This document shows, in pieces, positions 22,845 through 32,489 of a DNA stretch of 35,168 bases. The position numbers and the translations under genes were made by a program. Source of the stretch: CAZTHM01 sp041946825 (lineage in GTDB: Bacteria; Acidobacteriota; Terriglobia; UBA7540). The notes beneath the pieces are model-generated. The model was not told the DNA's origin. It saw only the letters and a program-made list of their open reading frames with translations, and ran no database searches. Location of the stretch: NCBI GenBank assembly GCA_041946825.1, contig JBHGBD010000039.1, positions 1 to 35,168 of the forward strand. The letters are read 5' to 3'. Within the stretch, counting starts at the first letter, position 1; the number at the start of each line of letters is the position of its first letter.

Positions 22845-25070
22845 CTACGCGGTCGCGCCTTCCATGCGCTTCAAGAGGGCCTGAAAGCGAGGATGGCCGC
22901 GCAATGACTCAAAATCGGAATCGTGGAGGAGCCATTGGCGGTCAGAAAATCCGTGTTCGACGGCCTTCTCCAGACACTCGATGGCGGTCTCCTTCTCTCC
23001 CAGGAGAGAGTAAACGCAAGCGACGTTATAGAGGATCGACGGCTCTTCCGGGTCCATCTCGCGAGCCCGCCCTGCCCACTGCGCGGCGCGCTCGCGATGC
23101 CCGAGCTGGGCGTGGACTCCGGCGGCAAAATAGACAGCCCGAGCATCGTCGGGATGCAGTTCCAGGTGCTTCTCCATAATCGGTAAGGCGCGGCGCAACG
23201 CGGATTCCGCGTCAGCGGACCGGCCAAGACCGCGATATGTCGGGACGAGAAGGGCCAAGGCCTGAAAGTCCTCCGGGTTGACGCGCGCGGCCTGCTCGAA
23301 CCTCTGCGCCGCCTCCGCCAGTCTTCCTTGCGAGAACAACGACCTCCCGAAAAAGTAGTACGGCTCAAAGAGGTTGGGATTACGGCGGATGGCCGCGTCG
23401 AATTCCGTCTCGGCCTCGTTATACCGTTTGTTAATCGAGAGCGCCAGCGCCCGGGAAGCGTGGGCCTCGGCGGATTCCGGATCGAGCTCGAGCGCACGGT
23501 GACTGGCGGCGTCAGCCTCTTTGTAATTGGCTTCCGTGGGCTCCCACCATTCGTAGAGATACGAGCAGCAGTCGGCGACGCCGGCATACGCGCGGGCGTA
23601 ATAGGGGTCGATGGCGATTGCCTTGGCGAACATTTGCTTGGCGAAATTCAGGCTCTTCCGGCGGTGTTGGTGGAAGTACTGGCGGCCACGAAGGTAGTAA
23701 TCGTAGGCCTGGACGTTGGCCGTCTGGGCCTGGTCGATGGCCCGTTTTTCCTTGTCGGTCAGTGCCAGTTGCATGGCGGCGGCGATGCTCTGAGCGATTT
23801 CATCCTGGATCGCAAAGACATCTTCCATCTGCCGGTCGTAGCGCTCTGCCCAGACCGAATGACCGGTGCGTGTCTCGACAAGCTGGGCCGTAATTCGCAA
23901 ACGGTTTCCGGCGCGGCGCAAGCTCCCCTCCAGGACATACGGCGCATTGAGCTGGGTCCCGATTTGCGGAGCCGCGAGGCCCTTGTCGCGAAACGCCAGC
24001 ACCGCGGAGCGAGAGAAAACCTTCAACTCCTTGATTTTTGAAAGCTGCGTAATGATGTCCTCGGTAATCCCGTCGCGGAAGTATTCGTCTTCTTTTGAGG
24101 CGCTCTGGTTTTCAAAGTAAAGTACCGCCAGCGATTTCTCCGCTGCCGCCACAGCCTGCGGAGTTTCGGCCGGGCCTCCGCGCGACGCAGACGAGCCACC
24201 CGAATCCAGGTCCCGCTTCAGGCGCTTCAAGTCGGCAAGGATCTCAGCCGCACTCTGGTAGCGCAGGGCGCGGTCCTTTTCCAAAGCTTTGCCGATGATG
24301 CGCCCCAGTTCTTGTGGCAGGCTGGGATTCACGCGCAGCAGGGGCGCCGGCGGACGGTTCAGGATCGCTTCCGTAATCACGGCCGATGTGCTCCCGGAAA
24401 ACGCCGGCCGCCCGGTCGCCATCTCGTAAAGCACAACGCCGAAGGAAAACAGGTCGGTGCGGGCATCCAGCGCCTCGCCCCGCGCCTGTTCTGGAGACAT
24501 ATAGGCGACGGTACCCAGGGCGGTGCCGGGGCTGGTCAGGTGTTCCTCCGCAGTCAGTCCGGCCGTGGCCTCAGCGGCCTCCGTCGCCCGCTGCTCTCGG
24601 GGGGTAAGCTTGGCCAGCCCGAAATCCAGCACCTTGGCCTGCCCGCGCTGTGTGACGAAGATGTTTGCCGGCTTGATGTCGCGATGAACGATCCCTTTGG
24701 AGTGCGCGGCGTCCAGGGCATCCGCAATCTGGATGCTCAGTTCCAATAATCCGTCAACGCCCAGAGCCTTCCCTTCGATCCGGCGCTTCAGCGTTTCGCC
24801 TTCCAGCAACTCCATGGCGATGAACGGTTGCCCGCCGGAATCCTCCACATCGTGAATGGTACAGATAGAAGGGTGGTTTAACGATGACGCGGCACGCGCC
24901 TCGCGCTGGAATCGTTCCAGCGCCTGGCGGTCCCGGACCAGTTCGATGGGAAGGAATTTCAGGGCTACTTGACGGCCCAGCCGGGTGTCCTCGGCGCGGT
25001 AAACCACACCCATCCCGCCACCGCCCAGCTTGTCAATGATGCGATAGTGCGAAACAGTGGCGCCAATCAT
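22845..25070 (-). CDS. Serine/threonine protein kinase with TolB_N-like and TPR domains (downstream copy)
   Basis: A 741-residue Hanks-type kinase. Kinase domain (about 8-270): Gly-loop LGGGGMG (15-21), Lys38, Glu57, HRD 129-131 with DIKPAN, DFG 149-151, SPEQARG activation-segment motif. Residues about 310-420 (SLAVLYFENQSA, then DGITEDIITQLSKI) match the TolB N-terminal-like domain that in CadC/adenylate-cyclase-like proteins precedes TPRs. Residues about 440-730 hold several TPR units. No membrane helix is visible, so it is probably cytosolic, unlike PASTA kinases. It is a close paralog of the gene just upstream, with an eight-base gap, and ends five bases before the aminotransferase. Confidence 0.93.
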   Translation of the reverse strand: MIGATVSHYRIIDKLGGGGMGVVYRAEDTRLGRQVALKFLPIELVRDRQALERFQREARAASSLNHPSICTIHDVEDSGGQPFIAMELLEGETLKRRIEGKALGVDGLLELSIQIADALDAAHSKGIVHRDIKPANIFVTQRGQAKVLDFGLAKLTPREQRATEAAEATAGLTAEEHLTSPGTALGTVAYMSPEQARGEALDARTDLFSFGVVLYEMATGRPAFSGSTSAVITEAILNRPPAPLLRVNPSLPQELGRIIGKALEKDRALRYQSAAEILADLKRLKRDLDSGGSSASRGGPAETPQAVAAAEKSLAVLYFENQSASKEDEYFRDGITEDIITQLSKIKELKVFSRSAVLAFRDKGLAAPQIGTQLNAPYVLEGSLRRAGNRLRITAQLVETRTGHSVWAERYDRQMEDVFAIQDEIAQSIAAAMQLALTDKEKRAIDQAQTANVQAYDYYLRGRQYFHQHRRKSLNFAKQMFAKAIAIDPYYARAYAGVADCCSYLYEWWEPTEANYKEADAASHRALELDPESAEAHASRALALSINKRYNEAETEFDAAIRRNPNLFEPYYFFGRSLFSQGRLAEAAQRFEQAARVNPEDFQALALLVPTYRGLGRSADAESALRRALPIMEKHLELHPDDARAVYFAAGVHAQLGHRERAAQWAGRAREMDPEEPSILYNVACVYSLLGEKETAIECLEKAVEHGFSDRQWLLHDSDFESLRGHPRFQALLKRMEGATA

Positions 25071-25077
25071 CGCGGGT

Positions 25078-27273
25078 TCACAACCTCTTCACCAGCGCCT
25101 GGAAGCGCGGGTGGTTGTGGAGCGAGACCAGGTCGGGATCGTTCGCTAGCCACTGCTTTTCGGCCCAGCCGTGAGTAATGGAGCGCTCCAGACAGTCAAT
25201 AGCCTCGTCCGCTTCCCCGAGCTGAGAATATACGCAAGCCACGTTATAGAGAACGCGGGATTCCTCCGGCTCCATGGCCATGGCGCGCTCCGCCCACTGC
25301 ATGCTGCGCTCTCGATCGCCAAGGTTGCACAGCGCAAGAGCGCCGAAATAGACGGCTCGGGCATCGTCCGGGTGCAGTTTAAGATGGCGCTCGATAAGCT
25401 GGAACGCGCGATGGTGTGCCGACGCTGCTTCAGGTTTACGTTTCAGCGCGTCATAGGCGCTGGCCAACAACGTGGGGGCCTGGTAATCCTCAGGCCGGAC
25501 CCGGCTTGCTTTCTCGAACCACTCAATAGCCTCGGCCATTTTTCCTTGTGCGTAGTAGCTGCTCCCGACGTAGTAATAAGCCTCAAACAGATTGGGATCC
25601 AGATCGATTGCGGCCTGGAATTCTTTCTGGGCGCTTTCGAAATCCCGATGCAAGGAGATTGCCAGGCCCCGTGAAGCGTGAGCCTCAGCCAGTTGGGGAT
25701 CGATATCCAAGGCCTTGCGGCTGGCGGCATCGGCTTCCCGGAGGTTTTCCTCGCTCGCTCCCCAATACATGTGCAGGCAGGAATAGCAGTCCGCCAATCC
25801 CGCATAAGCGCGCGCGTAGTTGGGGTCGATTTGAATCGCGCGCTTGAACATCTCCATGGCGAATTCGTATCCCTTGCGCCGGAACTGGTGGAAATACTGG
25901 CGGCCACGCAGGTAGTAGTCGTAGGCCTTGAAATCCACCGTCGGCGCCTTCTCGATTGCCTGCTTCTCTTTCTCGGTCAGCATCACGCGCATGGCCTTGG
26001 CAATGCTCTGTACGATTTCGTCCTGGATGGCGAAGACGTCCTCGAGCTGGCGGTCGTACCGTTCCGCCCAGACGCCGTGACCGGTCCGCGTTTCGAGGAG
26101 CTGGGCGTTGAGGCGCAGACGGTTTCCGGCGCGGCGGAAGCTGCCCTCCAGCACATAGGAGGCCTTGAGCATTTCGCCCACCTGCGGAGCGCTCAGAGGC
26201 TTGTCCCGGAAAGCCAGCACCGCCGAACGGGTAAACACCTTCAGCCCTTCAATCTTCATCAGCTCCGTGATGAGGTCTTCCGTGATGCCATCGCGGAAGT
26301 ATTCATCCTCTTTCGCCGCGCTCAGGTTTTCAAAGTAGATGACGGCGACGGATTTTTCCGTTTCGGCGGCCGCGGGGGCGCTCCCGGAGGCAGGCGTTCG
26401 CCCGGAATCGAGCTGTTGCTTCAAGCGCTTCAGGTCGGCGCGAAGATCCGAGGCGCTCTGATACCGGGCCTCGCGGTCCTTTTCAAGCGCCTTGCCGATG
26501 ATGCGATCAAGCTCGGCGGGGAGTTCGGGATTCAACCGCAGCGGCAAAGCGGGAATTCGATTGAGGATCGCGTCAAAGACAATGGCATAAGTGCCGCCGC
26601 TGAAGGCTTGACGCCCCGTGGCCATTTCGTAAAGGACGACGCCGAAACTGAACAAATCGGTTCGCGCGTCAAGGTCTCCGCCCCGCGCCTGCTCCGGCGA
26701 CATGTAGGCGACGGTGCCCATGGCCGCGCCGGGGCTGGTCAGGTTTCCGTCCACCGTGGCGCCGGCCGTAACGCCCACGGCTTCCGCGACGCGCGCTCCC
26801 TGCGCCGCCAACTTGGCCAGCCCGAAGTCCAGAATCTTCACCTGGCCGCGGTGGGTAATGAAAATGTTCGCGGGTTTGATGTCGCGATGGACGATGCCTT
26901 TGGCGTGCGCGGCGTCCAAGCCGTCGGCAATCTGCACGGCCACCTCGAGCAGTTCGTCGGTCTTGAAAGCCCGCCCTTCGATCCGGCTCTTGAGGGTCTG
27001 GCCCTCCAGCAATTCCATGGCGATGAAGGGCCGGCCTTCGTGCTCGCCGATGTCGTAAATGGTGCAAATATGAGGATGGTTCAGCGCCGACGCGGTGCGC
27101 GCTTCGCGGAGAAAGCGCTCCAAGGCCTGGCGCTCGCGGACAAGATCTTCGGGCAGGAACTTCAAGGCGACCGGTCGGCCCAGGCGGGTGTCTTCCGCCT
27201 TGAAGACTACACCCATTCCGCCGCCGCCCAACTTATCCGCGATTCGATAGTGCGAGACCGTGGTCCCAATCAT
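25078..27273 (-). CDS. Serine/threonine protein kinase with TolB_N-like and TPR domains (upstream copy)
   Basis: A 731-residue protein with the same layout and residue numbering as the following gene: LGGGGMG 15-21, Lys38, Glu57, HRD 129-131, DFG 149-151, TolB_N-like domain beginning near 305 (SVAVIYFENLSAAKEDEYF) and TPRs from about 430 to the end. Long blocks are identical between the two, for example EDEYFRDGITED and YDYYLRGRQYFHQ. That makes a tandem gene duplication the simplest explanation, while divergence elsewhere suggests it is not recent. No transmembrane segment is seen. It follows the lytic transglycosylase gene by 42 bases on the same strand. Confidence 0.93.
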   Translation of the reverse strand: MIGTTVSHYRIADKLGGGGMGVVFKAEDTRLGRPVALKFLPEDLVRERQALERFLREARTASALNHPHICTIYDIGEHEGRPFIAMELLEGQTLKSRIEGRAFKTDELLEVAVQIADGLDAAHAKGIVHRDIKPANIFITHRGQVKILDFGLAKLAAQGARVAEAVGVTAGATVDGNLTSPGAAMGTVAYMSPEQARGGDLDARTDLFSFGVVLYEMATGRQAFSGGTYAIVFDAILNRIPALPLRLNPELPAELDRIIGKALEKDREARYQSASDLRADLKRLKQQLDSGRTPASGSAPAAAETEKSVAVIYFENLSAAKEDEYFRDGITEDLITELMKIEGLKVFTRSAVLAFRDKPLSAPQVGEMLKASYVLEGSFRRAGNRLRLNAQLLETRTGHGVWAERYDRQLEDVFAIQDEIVQSIAKAMRVMLTEKEKQAIEKAPTVDFKAYDYYLRGRQYFHQFRRKGYEFAMEMFKRAIQIDPNYARAYAGLADCYSCLHMYWGASEENLREADAASRKALDIDPQLAEAHASRGLAISLHRDFESAQKEFQAAIDLDPNLFEAYYYVGSSYYAQGKMAEAIEWFEKASRVRPEDYQAPTLLASAYDALKRKPEAASAHHRAFQLIERHLKLHPDDARAVYFGALALCNLGDRERSMQWAERAMAMEPEESRVLYNVACVYSQLGEADEAIDCLERSITHGWAEKQWLANDPDLVSLHNHPRFQALVKRL

Positions 27274-27315
27274 GTGAAGGATGTTAGCCCGAGCGCAGTC
27301 ATGTTACGCGCCGCG

Positions 27316-29553
27316 TCAATTTCTGTCAACCGAAGGGCACTTCGCGAATTTGGCGGTACCGCTCAGCAACTGGCGGTAGATTGCCGCATCGCGCAGCACG
27401 GCTTCCACGTATCCGCGCGTCGCGGGGATGGGGATTGATTCCAGAAACTCCACGTTGTCGCGAAACTCGCGCTGGGAAATCCAGTTTCTGACCCGCGAGT
27501 CGCCGGCGTTGTAGGCGGCGAGTGCCTGTTCGAGGTTTCCGTTGAAGATCTTGAGCACGCTGCGGAAGTGGCGGCACCCAAACTGGATGTTGTAGGCCGG
27601 ATTGAAGAGCCTCTGCACGGCGCGGACGCGCCCGCGGCGGGTCCGGCTTACCGTTGAAGGGAGGATCTGCATCAGCCCGCGCGCGTCCGCGACTGACACG
27701 GCCCGCGGATTGAATGCCGATTCCTGCCGAATGAGCCCCATTACGACATACGGGTCAATTCCATTCAAACGAGCCTGGCGTTGAACGAAGCTCCAATAGT
27801 CCCTCGGGAAGAGCAGATTCCACAACTCCCGCGGAAGCGCTGAGAAATCGTATTCCGTAGCCATTGGGACGGCGCGCCGGGCGTTCAGAAGCGCCGCGCT
27901 GGTTTTGCCTAGCGCCGCGCGCGAAAGGCTGAGAGCCAGGAGCAGCTCAGGGGAATTGGGCCGGGCCGAGAGCTGGGCAATCAAGTATTCCTCGGCAATC
28001 TCTTCCAAGCTCAGGGCTGTCAGCACCCGAAAAGGTTCGAGGGCCTCGCTTGGTTCGAGAAGCCGGCACCGCTCGACTGGCAAAGGGTCGCGCCGCTTCT
28101 CCAGGCTGAGCGACACGAAAGAAACGGGGAATGGACTCGATGAGGTCGGAGACACCCGGGCATCGTCTGCCCCGGGACCGAAGCCCTTCAATCGCTCCGC
28201 CGCCCGGAGTGAATAGTAGCTTTGGGCGAAACGTTCGCGCACGAATTCATAAAAACGCTTGGCCTCCGCCTCGGCGCCCGCATCCTCGGCGATCCGTCCC
28301 AGCCAATAGAGCGCTGCCGGGATATTTGGAGAATCAGGAAAGTGCGCGATATGATCCGCCAGGGCGCGCGCGGCGGACTCGCTTTGCCCTTCGAGCACCA
28401 AACTCCAGGCATGGCGCCAGTCTGCTTCCCGGGCGGAGGGCGATTGCGGGAATTCGTCCCGGAGGGTCTGATAGTACTCTGCCGCGGTTTTCCAATCCCC
28501 TTGGCGGACCAAGTAGCCCCCCACCCTTCTCAAAGCCGAGGCATAAGAACCGGAATTCGGGTAGACCGTCCGCAGCTGATTGAGGAGAACGAGCGCGGCG
28601 GGGTGATCATCTTTGGACAAGAAAGCGTCGATAAGCGCGTACAGCCGTTGAGCATCGAGCTCGGGGTTTTCCGCGAGCGCGGGCTGCAGCAGCGTGATGG
28701 CTTCGTCTCTCCGCCTCAACCGAATCAGGCAGCGCGCCCGGCCGAGCTGCCAGCGCGGCGCGAAGGGACTCTCGGGCCGCTCTTGCAGGAGCGTCTCATA
28801 ATCGGCGAGAGCCTGCGCGGGAAGCGACAGGTTGAGGAGCCTCTCAGCCCGGGCGGTCTGGATCGCTTCGGAAGGCTGGGGGAATCTTCCGCCCAGCTCT
28901 CCCCTCAGCCGCTCCAAGTTCTCCAACGCCGCGCGCGATTCGGCCGTGACGGGAAACGCGTAGTAGACTTCCTGATACGCCCGTGCGGCGTCGAGAGCCT
29001 TGCCGGAATCGCGATAGGCCTGTGCCAAGAGGATTGAAAGCTCAGGCTGACGTCGCACCCGCGGCTCCGCGGTCAACACTTGGATTGCCGGCTCGGGGCG
29101 CGCCAGGTTGAGAAGCGCCTGGCCGAGCAGCTCTGTCGCCCTGAGTCGCAGCGGGCTGGCCGGAAAACGGCTCCTGAATCCTTCGAGCGCCTCAACGATC
29201 TCCTCCGACTTCCCTTCTTCGCGGGCCGACATAGCCCAGTAGTAACAGGCGATATCGGCCAGGGAGAAACCCGCCTGAGAGGCCTGGCGAAAATCCTCAC
29301 CAGCTACGGTGAATTCGCGCTTTGCGTAGGCCCGGTAGCCCAGGGCCAAATAAGCCAGGCGGCGAGTTTCAGGATTAGTCGTGGAGCGAGCGAATCGGCG
29401 CAGGGGGGCCGATTCACCGCTCTTCCTGGCCTGGGCGGCAAGCTGTTGGAGAATCCTGGGAGGTGGGTTATCCGCCGCAATCGAGGGCGGCACGGCCACC
29501 ATCAACACCAGCCCCCAGAGAGGGCCGGCTCGAAACTTGTATCGGTTTCTCAA
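27316..29553 (-). CDS. Lytic murein transglycosylase (Slt70-like) with TPR domain
   Basis: A 745-residue periplasmic enzyme cleaving the beta-1,4 bond between MurNAc and GlcNAc with 1,6-anhydro product formation. A signal peptide lies at residues 1-27 (ending SIAA). A long superhelical TPR/tol-pal-like region (about 30-560) comes before the catalytic domain. Glu611 in GLIRQESAFNPRAVS is the catalytic acid, followed by ARGLMQILPST and AYNAG, the goose-lysozyme-type motifs. It starts with TTG 29553, overlapping the stop of the upstream gene by four bases. No Shine-Dalgarno sequence is seen, so it probably relies on coupling; the signal peptide supports this start. Confidence 0.9.
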   Translation of the reverse strand: MRNRYKFRAGPLWGLVLMVAVPPSIAADNPPPRILQQLAAQARKSGESAPLRRFARSTTNPETRRLAYLALGYRAYAKREFTVAGEDFRQASQAGFSLADIACYYWAMSAREEGKSEEIVEALEGFRSRFPASPLRLRATELLGQALLNLARPEPAIQVLTAEPRVRRQPELSILLAQAYRDSGKALDAARAYQEVYYAFPVTAESRAALENLERLRGELGGRFPQPSEAIQTARAERLLNLSLPAQALADYETLLQERPESPFAPRWQLGRARCLIRLRRRDEAITLLQPALAENPELDAQRLYALIDAFLSKDDHPAALVLLNQLRTVYPNSGSYASALRRVGGYLVRQGDWKTAAEYYQTLRDEFPQSPSAREADWRHAWSLVLEGQSESAARALADHIAHFPDSPNIPAALYWLGRIAEDAGAEAEAKRFYEFVRERFAQSYYSLRAAERLKGFGPGADDARVSPTSSSPFPVSFVSLSLEKRRDPLPVERCRLLEPSEALEPFRVLTALSLEEIAEEYLIAQLSARPNSPELLLALSLSRAALGKTSAALLNARRAVPMATEYDFSALPRELWNLLFPRDYWSFVQRQARLNGIDPYVVMGLIRQESAFNPRAVSVADARGLMQILPSTVSRTRRGRVRAVQRLFNPAYNIQFGCRHFRSVLKIFNGNLEQALAAYNAGDSRVRNWISQREFRDNVEFLESIPIPATRGYVEAVLRDAAIYRQLLSGTAKFAKCPSVDRN

Positions 29554-30767
29554 ACGGAGGGCCCGGGATAACCCGCCCCAAGGAGCGATGATTCGCTCCC
29601 CGCGAGGGTCCTTACCAATTCCTCATGGAAGTAGTCGTATTGTTTGCCGACGGTCTTCCCAAAGCGTTTTTCGTAGGTCTGGCGGCTGCGATCGATGTCA
29701 GCCTTGAGGCGTTTGTAGAGGTCAGCGTTCTTCCTTCCGTCCGCGACCTTAGCCTTGTTGTAAAGTTCAATTTCCGAAACCAGGAGCTTGGCGAAGCGCT
29801 TCGCGTCGCGATGGCCTTTCTGCTCCTCTTCGCTGAGTTTCGCGATATCAAACCCGGCGACTGGGGCGGCCGCTTCAACCGGAACCGGGGGCGGCGGAAC
29901 CTCTTCAACCGCCGGGATGGTTTCACCCAACACCGGGGCCGGCTCCGCCTCCGCCACGGGGGAAACCGATACTTCCTCGACTGGCTCGGCTTCCACCGCT
30001 TCGACTGGAACCTCCTCAACGGGCGCCTCGGCTGCTTCGCCTCGTGGAGCCTCCGCGATACCGCCACTAAAAGCCATCAGCCGGTCGAGTTGAGCGCCCG
30101 CGAATTCCGCCAGGATCTTGAGGGCATCGACAGGAAGCGATCGGCGCAAGCCTCCTCCATCCGCATAGAAAATCGCCGATACGGAGCCCGCCGAACGAAT
30201 GGGGAGAAGCAGGATCGCATCGTCCGACCCCGGGCGGAGCTTGTCGAGGACGTTCCGGTTTTTCTTGAGCAGGTCGACGTTCGCGTCCACGTGCCCGCCC
30301 GTTTCGTAGCAGGTCCGAAAGGGATTGTCCTGGTTAAGGGGGACCACCAGGCCGCGGAAGACCTTTTCCGAGAGGCCCGCGAAGCCGCGCGCTGACGCGC
30401 CCCAGACCGCCTTGCCACGCACGTCAAACACCGCGGCGCGCACGCCCAGCTTTTCGCCCTGATCGGTCAGAACCTCCTGAACTTGTTCGGGCAAGGTCGC
30501 CGTCATCAGTTCGCGGACGGCGGATAAGACATTTTCCAGTGATGAGTCTCCAGTCGCGGCCGCGGGGGCACCGGGAAGTTCCACCTTGGCGAGCGCATCG
30601 AGGTGCTGCTGGAATGCATCCTCGAGTTGTTTCTGCCTGCCACGAAGTTCCTGCAAGCTCCCTTCGAGCTTTTGAAGCTGCTCGCTTTGGGCGTCTAGTT
30701 CTTGCGCAAAACGCTCGCGCGCCCGGCTGATGAGGTCAGAAATCGGATTTTGCGAAGTTTCGGCCAA
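29550..30767 (-). CDS. Coiled-coil / GAF-like protein with conserved C-terminal module
   Basis: From TTG 30767 (GAGGTGG five bases upstream) the product has 405 residues. Order: coiled coil (about 15-70, rich in Gln/Glu/Leu), a GAF-like alpha/beta sensor domain (about 80-235; AVFDVRGKAVWGASARGF, AILLLPIRSAGSVSAIFYAD), a Glu/Pro/Val-rich flexible stretch (about 238-320), and a basic helical C-terminal module (DAKRFAKLLVSEIELYNKAK, then LYKRLKADIDRSRQTYEKRF). I recall that last module at the C termini of otherwise unrelated proteins in Acidobacteriota and deltaproteobacterial groups; its role is unknown to me. The frame is open to TTG 30812, without ribosome-binding site. It overlaps the transglycosylase gene by four bases. 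Confidence 0.75.
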   Translation of the reverse strand: MAETSQNPISDLISRARERFAQELDAQSEQLQKLEGSLQELRGRQKQLEDAFQQHLDALAKVELPGAPAAATGDSSLENVLSAVRELMTATLPEQVQEVLTDQGEKLGVRAAVFDVRGKAVWGASARGFAGLSEKVFRGLVVPLNQDNPFRTCYETGGHVDANVDLLKKNRNVLDKLRPGSDDAILLLPIRSAGSVSAIFYADGGGLRRSLPVDALKILAEFAGAQLDRLMAFSGGIAEAPRGEAAEAPVEEVPVEAVEAEPVEEVSVSPVAEAEPAPVLGETIPAVEEVPPPPVPVEAAAPVAGFDIAKLSEEEQKGHRDAKRFAKLLVSEIELYNKAKVADGRKNADLYKRLKADIDRSRQTYEKRFGKTVGKQYDYFHEELVRTLAGSESSLLGAGYPGPSV

Positions 30768-30906
30768 TGGAGCCACCTCGGTCTGCTGCGAATAGCGTTC
30801 ATTATGGTACAAGCTGGCGGGGCTGTGTCAACTGCCATGTTCCAATCGGCGCCGGATTTCCCCGAACGACGTCTGGATGGTGGATTGGTGAGGGTTAAAG
30901 GCCTGG

Positions 30907-32466
30907 CTATTCCTGACTTCCGAACGGCCGTCGCATCCCATTCTGGACGGCTGCCATTGCGGCGGGAAAATTCGAGGCCGTCAGAGACGCGGCGCGATAC
31001 TGGGCCATCGCGTCGCTCCGATTGCCTTTCAAATCGTAAATCCGGGCAAGGTAGATGTGCGACCAGGTCACGATCCGCAGGTCGTGGGCCGATTCGAGGG
31101 TCTTCTGGAAGTACTCCTCCGCAAGGTCGGGTTTTCGCGTGTTGCTGGCGACCACGGCGAGCCCGAACAGGGCGCGCTCGCTCTTGGGGTTGACAGTCTC
31201 CAGGACCGACCTGAACGCCGCTCTGGCTTCCACGTACTTGCCCTCGGCGACAAGGTTGTCTGCCTGGTTGAGGAGGCGTTCCTCCTCGGAAATTGCCGGT
31301 GGCGGCGCCGCTTCCGCCGCCGCCGTCGCTTCGGGCGCGCCGAACTTCACCGTGCTGAGCCGGGTCTTTTCCTGGTTCGGGTCAATCCGCAGAACCATAT
31401 CTTTGTACGCCAGGCTCATCGAGGCTTCCTGCTTCTCATAGTCGGCCAGCGCCGCGTAAAAGTAGGGAGTCAGGATGAGGCCCGAGCCCGTCAAATCCGC
31501 TACCGTCTTCTCCGCCTCCTTGGCGGGGCGCTTGTCCATGCGCAATTCCACGGCGCGGATCAGGCACTCCGTCAGCAGCAACGGGAAGTCCTCTTTGAAG
31601 TCAGTCCCCAATTGCGGGGCCTGGCGGGCAATCAGTTTCAGTTCGGATTTCTGATTAATCTCCGCGGCGAATTTCACCGCCAGCGGGTCAAGGAGGAAGT
31701 GAAGATACTGATGGCGAATCTCGGTAATCTTCGGCTCCTTCGACGGCGTTACAACGAGATAGTAATTGAGGCCGTAAATTCTCGCGTGAACCTGCTCGGG
31801 CGGGCCCAGCACGCTGAGATAGATCGTGTACGTCCGGCCCAGGTAAGTCCCTCCAGGAAATCGCAGGTAAGCGTCCGAGAGCTCGATGCTGCGGCGGACG
31901 CTGGGGCTGTAACTCTCGATCGCCGCCTGATTCCGCGCCTGCATCTGAGCCCAGAGATCCGTCAGGTTGGCCTGCTCACCGAATGCCTTCAGCAAAGGGA
32001 CGAGACCCGCCAATTCCTTGGCGTCCGGAGGGAGGTCGGTTTTGGGAACCGTGAATTTGAAATCAGGGGGTGGGCCGAGCAAAAGCGCCAGGGAAACGAA
32101 TTGACCGAGGTCGCTCCCCGACTGGCCTTCCAGGTGGTGCTCGATCAGGAACTTCTTCAGTTCCGGAGACACCGTCAGATTCTTCCGCGACAGGAATTCG
32201 CGGACTTGCCTGCGCGCTTCCATCCCTGCCTCAGAAGCGGAATCCGGGACGGTCCCAGCCGCCATCCCCGCCGCCAGTATCGCGAAGAGTTGCTCGTTCG
32301 CGTCGAGGTTGACGTTGGCAGGCGTCTGAGCCTTGACCAGAGGGGTGGATAAGTAGATCGCGATCAGCGAACCCGCCAGCCACCGCCCGAATCGCGACCG
32401 TGTGGGCGACTGTTCCGCGCGGATGACGTCGACGCGGGCCGCCGCGCGGGGAAATTCACTCTGCAT
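30907..32466 (-). CDS. Exported TPR-containing protein, third gene of the sigma/anti-sigma operon
   Basis: A 519-residue protein. Its N terminus is basic, then a hydrophobic stretch (about 30-45, WLAGSLIAIYLSTPLVKAQ) looks like a long-n-region signal peptide or anchor. The middle has no recognisable domain. Residues about 395-505 form TPR units (NQADNLVAEGKYVEARAAF, then GLAVVASNTRKPDLAEEYFQ, YLARIYDLKGNRSDAMAQY). ATG 32466 is chosen; the frame also opens at TTG 32484, and neither has a good ribosome-binding site. It starts 23 bases after the anti-sigma stop, so it probably belongs to the same transcript and may act in envelope stress sensing. That link is contextual. Confidence 0.8.
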   Translation of the reverse strand: MQSEFPRAAARVDVIRAEQSPTRSRFGRWLAGSLIAIYLSTPLVKAQTPANVNLDANEQLFAILAAGMAAGTVPDSASEAGMEARRQVREFLSRKNLTVSPELKKFLIEHHLEGQSGSDLGQFVSLALLLGPPPDFKFTVPKTDLPPDAKELAGLVPLLKAFGEQANLTDLWAQMQARNQAAIESYSPSVRRSIELSDAYLRFPGGTYLGRTYTIYLSVLGPPEQVHARIYGLNYYLVVTPSKEPKITEIRHQYLHFLLDPLAVKFAAEINQKSELKLIARQAPQLGTDFKEDFPLLLTECLIRAVELRMDKRPAKEAEKTVADLTGSGLILTPYFYAALADYEKQEASMSLAYKDMVLRIDPNQEKTRLSTVKFGAPEATAAAEAAPPPAISEEERLLNQADNLVAEGKYVEARAAFRSVLETVNPKSERALFGLAVVASNTRKPDLAEEYFQKTLESAHDLRIVTWSHIYLARIYDLKGNRSDAMAQYRAASLTASNFPAAMAAVQNGMRRPFGSQE

Positions 32467-32489
32467 GGGAAGCTTTGGCGACAACCGGG

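Noticed and set aside
25678..27438. A 586-codon open frame on the plus strand
   Set aside because: It lies opposite the upstream kinase gene; it is open because of the GC-rich codon pattern of the real gene, has no family motif and no ribosome-binding site.
31057..32352. A 431-codon plus-strand frame
   Set aside because: Antisense shadow of the exported TPR protein; Arg-rich, no recognisable domain.
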